Positions 43,540 to 53,720 of a stretch of 64,000 bases of DNA are shown here, piece by piece. The notes beneath the pieces were generated by a model. That model was given only the letters and a program-made list of their open reading frames with translations, was not told the DNA's origin and did not search any database. The stretch's first letter is position 1. Each line of letters starts with the position of its first letter. Source of the DNA: Eonycteris spelaea (taxonomy: Eukaryota; Chordata; Mammalia; Chiroptera; Pteropodidae). Made by a program: the position numbers and the translations under genes. The stretch lies in contig PUFA01000211.1 of the NCBI GenBank assembly GCA_003508835.1, positions 2,294,001-2,358,000 of the forward strand. Reading direction: 5' to 3'.

Positions 43540-43690
43540 AGGTGCCATTTCCCATCTTAGAAATGGGGATAATACATGGTATCCTTATTTATAGGATTTG
43601 GTGAGAGCTTATGAGGTAATATGTCTAAAAATACTTTGAAGGGCTTGAGTGTAACTGTGCCCCTTATTATAGATGGTTGTTGCTATTAAG
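43540..43690 (+). mobile_element. MIR SINE 3' half
   Basis: 'CCCATCTTAGAAATGGGGAT', 'AATACATGGTATCCTTATTT', 'GGTGAGAGCTTATGAGGTAA' and 'ACTTTGAAGGGCTTGAGTG': MIR core end and tail in plus orientation. Confidence 0.7.
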
Positions 43691-44204
43691 GGCCCGATTT
43701 CATTATCCAGAGGTCCAGGCCAGCTGATCGTCACTGCTGAGCCGATGGGAGGGAGATGACAGGGTTACAACAGAGCTTCAGACCTGAGAAGAAATGTCCC
43801 TCGTGGATGGGGTCCCGGTCAGCAAGTTTAGATGTAAAATACACATTCTGTGTCTTGAGCTAAAGATTTGCCCAGTGAAATGGAGAAGCCGATGGGATGG
43901 TGGTGTGGAGTGGCTAAGTTTAGGGTCAGCTGTATTTTCAGAAGCAGATGTGGAAGTGAAAGGCTGCCAAGATCACTGCCGAGGTTTCCCCTTCCTGAGA
44001 AGGTTGCTACCATCTCCAAGATGGGGGTGTGGCCCTTTAAGCTTGCAGGCATTTAGGCGGGATTTAACACACTGTTTTATGATCCAACTCTGTCAGCTGT
44101 CTAGTTGCTTACCTTCCTGTTGAACGGTTCCAGTAGCCAGCAGTCCAAATCCCAAAGGTTGTTGTGCTTAGGAAAAGTACTCAGAAACAGCATGTTGCTT
44201 TGAT
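43691..44204. other. Unassigned stretch
   Basis: Overlapping plus and minus frames of 62-109 codons (43794-44123) with no recognised domains. No repeat family identified. Confidence 0.4.
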
Positions 44205-44530
44205 TTCTTTTATTATCATTAACTATGAAATACCTCGGACATCAAACATTTAAGTACTTACTACCCAGACTCAGAAGCAAAGCACATTAGTCTAGTCCAA
44301 CCCTCTTGCCCCACATCTTCTTCTCTCCTCTTTTTCCAGAGTCATCTGTGTTGCTGTCTGTTATTCCCATAAATTTCCTCTAGTTTTACCACACCTGAAT
44401 TCATTCCTCAGCAGTATTAGAATGTTGGATGGTATCGTTTGACCTAAAAAAAAAAAAAAAAAGACTTCAAATCAGTTGTATCGTACTGTATTTGTCCTTC
44501 TGGATGTCCTTTTTCTTTTCTTTTTTTTTA
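44205..44530 (-). mobile_element. Probable L1ME/L1M 3'-end remnant, reverse orientation
   Basis: 'CATTTAAGTACTTACTACCC', 'ATAAATTTCCTCTAGTTTTA' and 'TGTATTTGTCCTTCTGGATG' resemble reversed 3' sequence of old L1M elements, like 19925-20345. An A run at 44446-44462 interrupts it. Tentative. Confidence 0.45.
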
Positions 44531-44913
44531 AACAGCAATTAAAAAATTTCCCTTTTCCTCCATGTTGACATTGGTAGACGGAACAAACTAGAGCTGGGTC
44601 AAGTTCGATAGTTGGGTTTACTTAGGCCTTGACTTAAGAAATAGCAAAGAAGTATAATAAATGAGCCAGAAAATAATGTGGTTCTGTTTCCTCTATGGTG
44701 AAATTAAATTTTGGAAGGCTCATAAAGGAGAAACTGGGCAACTAGTGACCTGGCTCAGCAGCCTGAGTGGGGCTGATGTGGGAGAGGGTGTGAGGGCTCT
44801 GATGAAAGCCCAGCTTTCAGTGCAGCACCCTGGCCAGCACTTCTTCACACAGCCATTTCCCTCTGCCCAGCAACCCCTGCTCTCTTTTCTTTCTGTTGTA
44901 CAAATGGTAAGAG

Positions 44914-44914
<1 letters not shown>
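44531..44914. other. Unassigned stretch
   Basis: No recognised repeat, exon or RNA gene. Confidence 0.4.

Positions 44915-44957
<43 letters not shown>
44915..44957. repeat. (GT)n microsatellite
   Basis: About 21 uninterrupted GT units. Confidence 0.98.
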
Positions 44958-44959
<2 letters not shown>

Positions 44960-45794
44960 AGGAAAGATTGCCATGTTGCCAAAAATAGGATGTGGGGAAT
45001 TAGTGAACAGGAAATTCATCTTTCTCCTATTTTTTATTTTAAGTTAAAGGCTTATTACTATACATAATAAGTTAATTATCTAATACTCTTATTTCTGATT
45101 TTCAGTTGTTAAAGAAGAGGAAATTGATGGTTTTAGGGCCTCTCTGTTTATCATATTTTATTTTCACCATGCAAAGGTGAAGAGATACTAGTCAGTATTT
45201 GAGAGGAAAATTATTTTTTTGATTGATGAGGGCAGTAACCACAAAAAGGGAACCATTTCTAAGCGGATAGAGGCTGAGACCCGAAAAGCAAAGATTTGAA
45301 CACTATAGGTAGAGAGGTCCTGTTTTATTTTATTTTTTTTCTTTTTGTAAACTCAATTATAGAAGCCTCAGTATTTTTCCAGTTTCCTAAAGGAAAAGGT
45401 GCAGCACAAAGGCATCCAAATGCTTCATGCTTTTAGGGACAGAAATCAATGCTGTAACTCTCTGACCTTCAGATTATTACTTTTTCCATTACACCATCTT
45501 GTCCAGTCATGAACTGACAAAGCTACCTTCTTAATTGACTTGGGAGGACATGTATTAATTAAAAAGATGACAGTGAATTATGAGCTTTAGTAGCCCATTA
45601 CATGGTAAATTGGCCCAGCATAGTACCTTCCCACTGTAAACATTCACTAATTATTTGATTGATTAGTAGGAAATTAGAGATGGTGTGGATAATTGAAATC
45701 TAAGCAACCCCTCCAATTTCTGTCTTCTCCCAGCACTCTTAATGGGGCGTATGCTAAAATGCAGAGCCCACGTTTCAGTTATCCATGTAGTTCA
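44958..45794. other. Unassigned AT-rich stretch
   Basis: T-rich run near 45321-45347. No confident repeat, exon or RNA gene. Confidence 0.4.
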
Positions 45795-45960
45795 TCCACT
45801 AACAAATGATTTATCCATCATTTATTGAGTGCTTCTTGATGTTGGGGCTCTAAAAAGGAAATGACATTGAGGTGCCAGAGTCTCTAGTATGACTGTGGCA
45901 ACTGACCACACTGTAGTGGTTGCTGTGATGGAAGCACATACTAAAGGCGGTGGGGATGCG
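45795..45960 (-). mobile_element. L2 LINE 3' end, reverse orientation
   Basis: 'TTATCCATCATTTATTGAGT', 'GCTTCTTGATGTTGGGGCTC' and further reversed L2 wording. Diverged and truncated. Confidence 0.55.
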
Positions 45961-47911
45961 CGAGAAGGAAATCTCAAGCTTCCTGAGAATTTTTTCTTTA
46001 CCCAACCCACCTTCATGTAAAGGTGCTATTTAATAAAAGGAAGGAGAAGGGAGAGTTTCTAAGTGCCATTATTTACTAGCTTCTTGCATTCCCTGTTGAG
46101 TTTACCATTAAGGTGTCTTGAAAGGAATATCTTCACCCATCTGGTGCCCTGGCTGTCTCTAGGGGAAAAGGATGAGTTCTGTCCTGTCACGCTAAGTGTT
46201 CTCTGTGTTTCTGGTTTGAAATTTTCCCTGACCTTTCATGTGGCTCTTGGCTTGACCATGCCAACTCCAAGGAAAAAATACCTGTGATCATCATTGAAAT
46301 TCCCACAAGCCATTCAAGTCAGCCAGGGAGGTGTACCTAATCGGAATGGTGGGTGCACCACCTGTCACTCCAGGGATACATCAGAGAATTCAGTCAACCT
46401 GCCAAGGAATGATACTTTTTCCCACTGTCTTCCTAGTAAAAGCAAAGCACCCCACCCACAGGAGATCTGGAAAAATCACTGGCCGGGGTTTAAATGGAGC
46501 ATCTGCTCGTACCTTCTTTAGCGCTGTCATGTCCTCGGAAACGTTCACAGAGGAGAAAGGTTTGCCTCTTCTAAGGAAGAGGCTGTGGGGCCTCCCTGAG
46601 TCATGGCCTTGGGGACAATGATCTTCGAAGAAGAAATTATGTGAGCATGTTTGGGTGGCAGTGGGAGGGACAGAAAAGACCATGTCAGTCAGAACCTCAG
46701 TGAGGGGAGGAGGAGGGTATACCCCCAACCTGGGAAAGCAGTGCTTGATCGGTTCGGTGATTTGGGGACAAAACTTCCAGTAATCTAGACTTTTGGTTTT
46801 CAGTTGAACTTTTTTCCTGTTGTTTATATCTATATGATTTTAACAAGGGTGATAAGCACCTAAATTAGAGCAATGTTATATTTCAAAGCCAGCACCAGGG
46901 TTTCAGCATTCTTGGTTGAGTGTGATCTATACCATGAGGCTGAATAACTTGGGAGAGATCTTGAGGAGACGCAGGAAGCTGGAAGGTGTTTAAATGAACT
47001 GCCGTAGTTAAAAGCAAATGTGGCAACCGGGAGAAGTGGGGGTGGAGACACCTCTTAACTAGAGTCCTGGCTCTAGTGTGTCTAATAGAGCTTCTCGCTT
47101 TTTTGTTCAAATATTGGAGAACCAGGTTTTGGTTTGGGCAGCTAGGTAAAGACCCCAATTCTATGCCTTTTGCAGCCCTCTGCTGTCTTTTCTTCAAAAA
47201 GAAAAAAGATTATTTTTTGAACAGTAACATTTCTTATGCATAATTTTAGACGAAGTGGAGCATCGGTGAGTTTTAACATCACCCGATGTATTGTGGGACC
47301 AGTCAATATTTGAACAGTAACTATATTTACTTACTACCTTCATTTTTAAGTAAGACTTTTTACCCTGTTCCTCAGCAACAGAATTCTATTGAAACAAAGC
47401 TAATCACCAGCAATAGGAAGGACGCGTGGGCTAGCTAACATTCTCCCAGATATTTGCAGTGCCCTCAGCTTGTCCACATGTTGGAGTGGAGTGTGTTTCT
47501 AAACTGTTGTTCAAGTGCCTTTCTTGCTATATGTCTTTCCTTCTCTCAGCAAAATCCCTCATTCAGATTACTGACAGAATTGTAATTGTTTTTAAACACT
47601 GGTAAGCAACACTAGTCATTTTCAGAACTCAAAGAAATTTGCTGCTGAGACTTTGGCAGTTTTCACCCAATGTGAGAATATGATTAAAAAACCCAAGTGA
47701 GTCCTTTTTTCATGATTCAGGTGAGTCCCAATAGAGGTTTCCAATTCACAGATGGAAAAATGAAAATGAAGTGGGGGCAAAGATCAGAGTCTGTAGAAAT
47801 TAACCCTTAAAGTAGGCTTTTGTCCCCTTTTGCTGTAAACCACTGTTACACTTGAAGCTTAATGCTCTAGCACATTTGCACACTTCCCCCTCCCTCCCTT
47901 CTTCGTGCGTG
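45961..47911. other. Unassigned stretch
   Basis: No confident repeat family. Overlapping opposite-strand frames (46331-46728; 46860-47197) without recognised domains. Nothing else supportable. Confidence 0.4.
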
Positions 47912-47940
47912 TACATGTGTGTGTGTGTGTGTGTCTGTGT
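47912..47940. repeat. (GT)n microsatellite, short, interrupted
   Basis: About 11 GT units with one CT interruption. Confidence 0.9.
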
Positions 47941-49487
47941 TTTCCCTGTCAGAGTAGGAGAACAAGAAGGACTTACACATTTCCTTTTACAACGTTCCCT
48001 TCTCCGTGGTGCCGACACGCCGAGGTTGTGTCTCTGCCGTGGTTGCCCAGCCTCTGGTGTGCCATCAGCCCTCCCCGGGAACTTGGGTTTCAGATGTTGA
48101 AGAAGGAGAAGCCCCGCCAGCTGGGCCTCGAGAGTGATCATCGCCCCTGAGCGTTCCTCCTGCTTCTTGTTTGCAGAGGCCACAAGGAGAACTGGGGCAG
48201 CCTCAGGGTGGTCCCACCATCTGCAGGGCACATTGCTGGCCTTGGCATTGTTTTCTGTCATCCTGCTCTGGTGGGGGCATGCATATCTGATAAGAATGCA
48301 TTAGAGCCTGGGTCTCCTGGCTCAGACCAGAAAGAAGCACCCTGTCTCCTTGGCTACCTACCATTTGGTACCAAGTGGCAGAAATAGTGCCCCCACAGGC
48401 CAGTTACCATGGGGCTGTGTGGGGGTCGGTGGGGAGATGTGCTACTGAATTTTCAGAGTAGCCAGTGGCTGTTCCTGGGCTAATGCCAGGAGCAGCAAAG
48501 GGAGAGGCTGCTAGAGCTGCTGTGGCGGAGCGGGAATGGGGGGTGGGAAAGCAACAGAGGGCCTATTATTTGGCTACGATGGCTGCTCATTACTGTCCAG
48601 AGTCGGCTGAGTGCTCCGCACTGGCCTGGCGTTCTCCGATGGAGTCCCGGGGCCGTCATTCAGTGCCCATCTCAGCCATCCCACCCCCAGAATATTCTGA
48701 GATTTGTTTTTCTGCCAGCATTAGTGAAAACATCAGATTACTTTTCCCCTTTTCCTTCTCATCTCTTTTTTCTACCCCAACAGGCTAAATCCCCAGGCCT
48801 TTTCCACCGTACTCTGATTACACTGGACAAAGCCCATCGGCTGGAAAGCTAACAGGCAGATTTCTTTTCTGTCCAGTGTGGGCTTCACAAAAGCTGGGGG
48901 CTTTAACTGTGGGGCCTCTCCAGATCTCACTTCCTTTCCTGTAATTCTATACAAACGGTATTAGTCTTTTACCAGGTCTTTGTCTGCAGCCATTCTGAGG
49001 GTACTTTTCATCTGACTTTGGTTTCTTGAATTTTAAGCGAAATTTGTTCCTGATCAGCCTTGTGTTATTTCATGTAGAGTAAATGCCAGCTCACGATTAT
49101 AATTTACTAAATGCAAAAGGGATGATTTTTTGAAAAATTTTTCTTTTCCACTATAATCAAATGCCTCAATAAGAGAAGAGCATTAAAATTTGAACGATCC
49201 TTTGATGGTACTAAGTCATTGTTCTTGTAATACATGAGTGAGAAGGGCCACCTCCCCATACTCTGAGAAATTCCATTTATGTTATCTCTCTGATGTGAAG
49301 ATAGCTCAGCCTCCCTGGAGGAGCTTCTTCTCATAATAAAAATCACTATTTTCAATGAGTAATAAGTAATATTACTCATTTTTCTATTATAAACTGAAGT
49401 GAAACTAAAATAGCCTAGCTCTGACAACCAGTTTGACAGATTGATCAGATAATTCAGTCTGCAGCTACCAAAATGCTTCAGAGCATA
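47941..49487. other. Unassigned stretch with a CpG-containing core
   Basis: 47995-48130 and 48500-48660 keep several CpG dinucleotides unusual for this window, but not enough for a CpG island. The longest open frame of the window (153 codons, minus, 47800-48261) runs through the GT microsatellite and has no domain. 48440-48790 is listed separately as a candidate regulatory segment. AT-rich beyond 49000. Confidence 0.4.
48440..48790. promoter_or_regulatory. Candidate conserved non-coding element
   Basis: A repeat-free segment with retained CpGs near 48527-48653 ('GCTACGATGGCTGCTCATTA' and 'GGCGTTCTCCGATGGAGTC') followed by a pyrimidine-rich tract (48745-48780). It lacks the decay typical of dispersed repeats. 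Interpretation as an enhancer or cryptic exon is inference. Confidence 0.2.
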
Positions 49488-49843
49488 TGTCCTCAAACTT
49501 TTTGTGTAGGGGCCAGAAACTTAGTGTGTTGGGCTGTGCGGGCCATACCGTTTGCATTCCAGCTCCTCAGTGCTGCCATTCTAGTGCATAATCAGCCACA
49601 GACAATCTGGAAATGAATGAGCATAGCTGTGGTCCCACAAAGTGTGTTTGTAGACACTAAAATTTGAATTTCTCATAAATTTCACATAAGAAATATTATT
49701 TTTCTTTTGGTTGTTTTGAACCATATAAAAATATAAAAAACCATTCTTAGCTCACAAGCTGAATAAAAATGAGTGGCAGGTTGTACAAAAACAGGCAATG
49801 GGTGGGCAAGATTTTGCCCACAGGTAATAGTTTTCTGAACCCC
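49488..49843 (+). mobile_element. hAT-type DNA transposon remnant (copy 4, longer form)
   Basis: Starts 'CCTCAAACTTTTTGTGTAGG', then 'GGGCTGTGCGGGCCATACCG', 'CTCAGTGCTGCCATTCTAGT', 'CAGCCACAGACAATCTGGAA', and ends 'GGGCAAGATTTTGCCCACAGG' and 'TAGTTTTCTGAACCCC'. About 350 bp, longer than copies 1 and 2 because of extra AT-rich internal sequence. Ends with a U2 snRNA fragment attached. Confidence 0.75.
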
Positions 49844-49847
49844 ACTT

Positions 49848-49882
49848 TACCCTTGATCTTAGCCAAAAGGCCAGGACAAAAT
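49848..49882 (-). pseudogene. 3'-truncated U2 snRNA fragment
   Basis: Positions 49852-49872 are a perfect 21-nt match to the reverse complement of the highly conserved 5' region of U2 snRNA, including the segment just upstream of the branch-site-pairing sequence. Similarity fades on both sides and the rest of the 188-nt RNA is absent. It is a retroposed or copied fragment, not a functional gene. Flanking 'TTTTCTGAACC' and 'ATTTTGAACC' could be a degraded target-site duplication. Confidence 0.75.
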
Positions 49883-50044
49883 TTTGAACCATACTCTAAA
49901 GCAGCATTTTAAAACTAGTTCATAATGCATTACTGAGTTATGAAGTGCATTTGGGGGATTCTTTCCAGCATTTTAAAAGAAAAAGAATAGAATTTAATAC
50001 ATTACACATAATAAAGATTAAGTACTGTATCATGAAACTTTTGT
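49883..50044. other. Unassigned AT-rich stretch
   Basis: No recognised repeat or gene. Confidence 0.4.
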
Positions 50045-50069
50045 TGTGTGTGTGTGCGTGTGTGCGTGC

Positions 50070-50108
<39 letters not shown>
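50045..50108. repeat. (GT)n/(GC) alternating purine-pyrimidine tract
   Basis: About 64 nt of near-perfect alternating purine-pyrimidine with GC steps mixed into GT repeats ('GTGCGTGTGTGCGTGCGTGC'). Sequence of this kind favours left-handed Z-DNA under superhelical stress. Confidence 0.97.
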
Positions 50109-50110
<2 letters not shown>

Positions 50111-51384
50111 GGGTCACTGTGCTGTCGAGTACTTGGAAAGAATTTGATATCAATCAATCATGGTTCTCCTCTCCATCCCCCAGACTTTTGTGTACCTTGA
50201 GGAACACAAGATTCAGTATCAGTAGAATGTTAATATTGTTAGCCTACAAGAAGGGACAGAAGTAAGTGTAGTCACTTTTCTTCATGTATTAGAGGAATTA
50301 AGACTCCTAGCATAGGTTCTGTCTCCTAGGTCTATAGCCAGAGAGAGAGATGGAAGCAACAAGCAGATATCTATTCTTAAGATATTGGGTTGTTTAGGCC
50401 CTGCCCACTAAATATGAATTCCCTGCTTTCATGTTTTACTGATTTCTAAGTAGTTCCAAGAATTCATCTTCATCTCTCTGAACTTCTGTCTCCCCAAACA
50501 CTTGATTGGGTATTCAATATTATTCATCAAGTAGAGATACAATTGTGTGTGGGAAGAGGGGTGATGCATTTCAGTCTGATAAAAACTACCCATGCCAATC
50601 TTTACTGTTAGCCTAGCTGCAAGCCAGGCTGCGAGGAGGGTGGAGGAGGAGGACAGAAGGAAAATTTCGGCACTCTAATAACCCAGGGCCCACAGGGATG
50701 CCCTGGGGATGATCCACATCCTAGAGAGGGTTTCAGAAACTCCAGGGGCCAGAGGGCTGCCCTGGGCTTTGGCTTTGTGAATTGGTAGCCAGAGTCAGTT
50801 GGGCTGAGAAGTCTTCTAGTAGGTAGGATAGTGATGGGGGAAGGGAGAGAGAGAGAGTCTTGTGTTCCTGTCTTGGACCAGCTCTAGAAAATGGTGTGGG
50901 GAGGAAAAAGGAAAGATAGGGGACACAAAGATGTTTGAGGGTTCCCACTGGATAGTCTGAAGCCCCATCTCATCCCTGCACTTCTTGATGGTTGAGGGTA
51001 GGCTCCTAGAGGGCTCTGGGTTTCCCAGCCCTGACAGCCACTGGAGAGAAAAGTGAAGGCTCAGGCACAGGTAGCCCTGAGGCCACTGGCTGCTTGCGAT
51101 CTGATGAGTGGGAAACGCTCTATTATTAGCTGTTGGGAGAAAAGCTGTGCTGGTAGAACCAGAAGGAACCTCATGCTTCCTGTTCTCCTGATCAGATGAT
51201 GCTTGTGGCTTTATTGTTTACCAGAGGGAGAAATGTTTACTCTTCTGAAGGGATAATAAAAGATTGGCTTCTTTTTCCCTGGGCATTTCCCAGTTGGATT
51301 TGGAGTGAGTGAACAGGACAGTGTGAGGTGCCTAGATTCAGGTTTTGGGCAGGTGAATCCTGGGAGTAGAGAGAAGCACTATGC
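50109..51384. other. Unassigned stretch
   Basis: No confident repeat. Purine-rich patches at 50625-50665 and 50835-50860 only. Confidence 0.4.
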
Positions 51385-51445
51385 CTGCCTAGCTCAGTAT
51401 CTAGAACATGGTGGACACTCAGAAGATTGCTGAATTAATAAATGC
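51385..51445 (+). mobile_element. L2 LINE 3' terminus fragment
   Basis: 'GCTCAGTATCTAGAACATGG' then 'TGGACACTCAGAAGATTGCTG' and 'AATTAATAAATG' follow the L2 3' end. Very short. Confidence 0.5.
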
Positions 51446-51689
51446 AGAATGCAGGATGTGTCATTCTGTCAACAGGGCCAGTGTCCTGTGTGTGTGTACT
51501 CATTTAGATGCAGAGATGTGAGCCAGTAACCAGGCAGTGGCCTAGCTAAATAAAGAATCCTGAGAAGAAGATGAAGAAAGTTTAGACTGCTGTTGTCACT
51601 CTAAAGAGATGGGCACAAGTCAGCCAGAATATACCCTTTAGATACGTAAGAAGATAAAATGAAAGCTCAAAGGAAATATAACCCCTGCC

Positions 51690-51962
51690 CCAGGAAAGAT
51701 GGTTCTTGGACCTTGGTTTAACATTAGGACCTCATAGAAAGTCCTAGCCACAGCAGTCAAGACAAGAAAAAGAATTAAAAGGTATCAGATTGGAAAGGAA
51801 GAAGTAAAACTGTCTTTATCTGCAAATGACATGATACTATATAGAGAGAACCCTCAAGGAGTCACTAAAAAACTATTACAGCTAATAAATGAATTCAGTA
51901 AAGTAACAGGATACAAAATTAATATTCAGAAATCAGTTGCACTTCTGTAGACCTATAACTAA
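51690..51962 (+). mobile_element. L1 ORF2 fragment (reverse-transcriptase region), plus orientation
   Basis: Contains 'AAAGTCCTAGCCACAGCAG', 'AGGTATCAGATTGGAAAGGA', 'GCAAATGACATGATACTATA', 'TAATAAATGAATTCAGTAAAG', 'ACAGGATACAAAATTAATAT' and 'CAGTTGCACTTCTGTA'. This is the L1 ORF2 segment around the polymerase motif; the FADD box is degraded to S-A-N-D by translation of the local frame. Both ends of the element are missing, so it is an internal fragment. It is the only clearly plus-oriented L1 here. Non-functional. Confidence 0.92.
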
Positions 51963-52084
51963 TGTAATACTATGTTAACTGTAATTGAAAAATTTAAAAA
52001 ATGAATACAGTTAGGACCCCACAAGTTGGAGTAGTTGTACCTGGCAGTGGCCAGCAACCAGCTTCCTCCCTCTCTTCTCTGCTT

Positions 52085-52870
52085 CCTTCTTTCCGTAAGC
52101 ACAGAATACCTGTAATGCGCAGGCCCTGAGGGTTAGAGATATGGTATTAAAGAAGACAAAAATAGGATTTCTTTCCTCCATGAGCCTTAAGTCTAGAGCA
52201 GGAGACAGATATTATGTAATCAGATATCTGTATCCCCCAGCTGGGACAATGCTATAAAGAAGGAATCTAGGGTGATATGGAAGAGCACGCAGAGACCTGA
52301 ATGAGATGAGGGAACAGGGACAGCACATCATTCATGTGGGATCCTGGTATCTTAGCCAGGAGAAGGACAGGAGAAGAGCATCCAGGCAGAGGCATCAGCA
52401 CCATACTTCCTGAGGGTGAGAGAGCTTGGCCTTTGAGCAGTAGAATGAAGGGCTCCAGGCCGTGGCCTGAGCAGGGCAGTGCAGACAGTGTAGGAACTCC
52501 TTGGCCACGCCTCAGTGAGACTTGGGAGTCTCCCAGGTAAATGGGATTCTCTGGCAGAGATTAGAAGAATAATGGGATTATACAAGAGTGTGTCCTGAAA
52601 AGATGATTTTAGCTGAAGTGCGAATGGGAAATTGGGAGGTGGGAGGGCCTTGACAGTGCCACTGTAGCTGGCCAGGCAGGTGGTAACAGCCAACCAAACC
52701 AAGGTAGGGGCAGGCAAAGATGGAAAGGAGACAACTTGGGTGTGGCAGTGGAGAGAGAGTGACCAAGCTTGGGAAGAGGACAGTGTCAGAAAGAATCACC
52801 AGGTTTCCCGCATGAGCTGCAGGTGAGAGCAGATGCTAATTACTGAGAAGGAGAGTCTGGAAGCGAAATA
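52085..52870 (-). mobile_element. L2 LINE, about 0.8 kb, reverse orientation
   Basis: 'GGCCCTGAGGGTTAGAGATAT', 'GAGACAGATATTATGTAATC', 'TGGGACAATGCTATAAAGAAG', 'AGAGCATCCAGGCAGAGGC', 'AAGATGATTTTAGCTGAAGTG' and 'TTGACAGTGCCACTG'. Reversed L2 body order. Two overlapping frames on opposite strands (52334-52717) are shadows within it. Confidence 0.65.
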
Positions 52871-52882
52871 GCGAAATAGCGT
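52864..52882. repeat. 8-bp tandem duplication
   Basis: GCGAAATA twice head-to-tail followed by GCG. Confidence 0.8.
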
Positions 52883-53029
52883 CAGAGGTCTGAGAGATCC
52901 AAACAGAAGTCAGAGGCTTGTGGGAATTCACGCCGTGGTGAGATCCTGCCTCCTGTTACCCAGGGGAGTGACAAGGATTTTTGTTTAGGTGAATTCCATA
53001 CTCTACAGTTTTGCCATCGGAAGTAAGTC

Positions 53030-53720
53030 AGCATTCATCCTAGGTATCGGCAAAGGCAGAATATTTGTAATAGGAGGATTGGGATATGCAAAGGCACAAC
53101 AGAAGGTAAACGGAAGGGACATATGAGGGACAGCAAGAGAATGAGTGCAGCTTATGTGGACTCCCCAGCAGGTGGTGGGGAAGGTACAGCTCCAAACGTA
53201 ACTGGAGACACTGGAAGTCCAGCTAACATAGGAATGGATGCCAACAGATGTCTTTAAAGAACTACATGATTGTTAGGAATGATCTCACAAGCTGAGTGGC
53301 AGAAGGTGGGAGAGGGCGAAGGAGGGAACTCCACCTGAGCTGGAGCAGCAGTGGTAGAAATGGGGAGGACAGTCAGATCTGAGAGGATTCATAGGGAGAA
53401 AGCTTGCAGGACCCAAAGGCTGAGTCCAGGTTGGAGGAGGAAGAGGCCCCCAGGCTCTCAGCCTGTGGTGACTGAGGTATGTGTATCCCGCTAACAGACA
53501 TAAAGAAGTCCATGGGAGGATTAACTTTTGTGTGGGGCGGGGTTGGGGAGTGATGGTGACTTGAGTTCAGATGTGGAATAATATTGAGTTTTAGGTATGG
53601 CAGAAACTTGCAAGGAGATAAGCAGAGATGCAGAGCCGGAGCTTAGCGGGAAGAGAGCTCTGTCAAGTCAAGGTGACTCCATTCACATATCAGAGGGGCG
53701 TCCATGCCCTCTAACAGAGA
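53030..53720 (-). mobile_element. Possible L2 continuation, reverse orientation
   Basis: Purine-rich sequence with L2-like reversed wording ('GGAGAGTGAC...'-type spacing, 'TGGTGACTTGAGTTCAGATG', 'TTTTAGGTATGGCAGAAACTTG'). It may be the 5' continuation of 52085-52870. Diverged; boundaries uncertain. Confidence 0.4.
53163..53178 (+). promoter_or_regulatory. CTCF-like motif
   Basis: CCCCAGCAGGTGGTGG resembles the CTCF core (CCAnnAGGTGGCAG). One motif of this degeneracy is expected by chance in a window this long. Confidence 0.25.

Noticed and set aside
47800..48261. Longest open frame, 153 codons, minus strand
   Set aside because: It runs through the GT microsatellite, giving a Thr-His repeat, has no recognisable domain, and opposing frames overlap it. 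Also examined as a possible exon because of an acceptor-like tract near 48150-48174; no matching donor or conserved protein was seen.
49107..49496. 129-codon open frame, minus strand
   Set aside because: AT-rich, low-complexity composition, no domain, runs into the edge of a hAT remnant.
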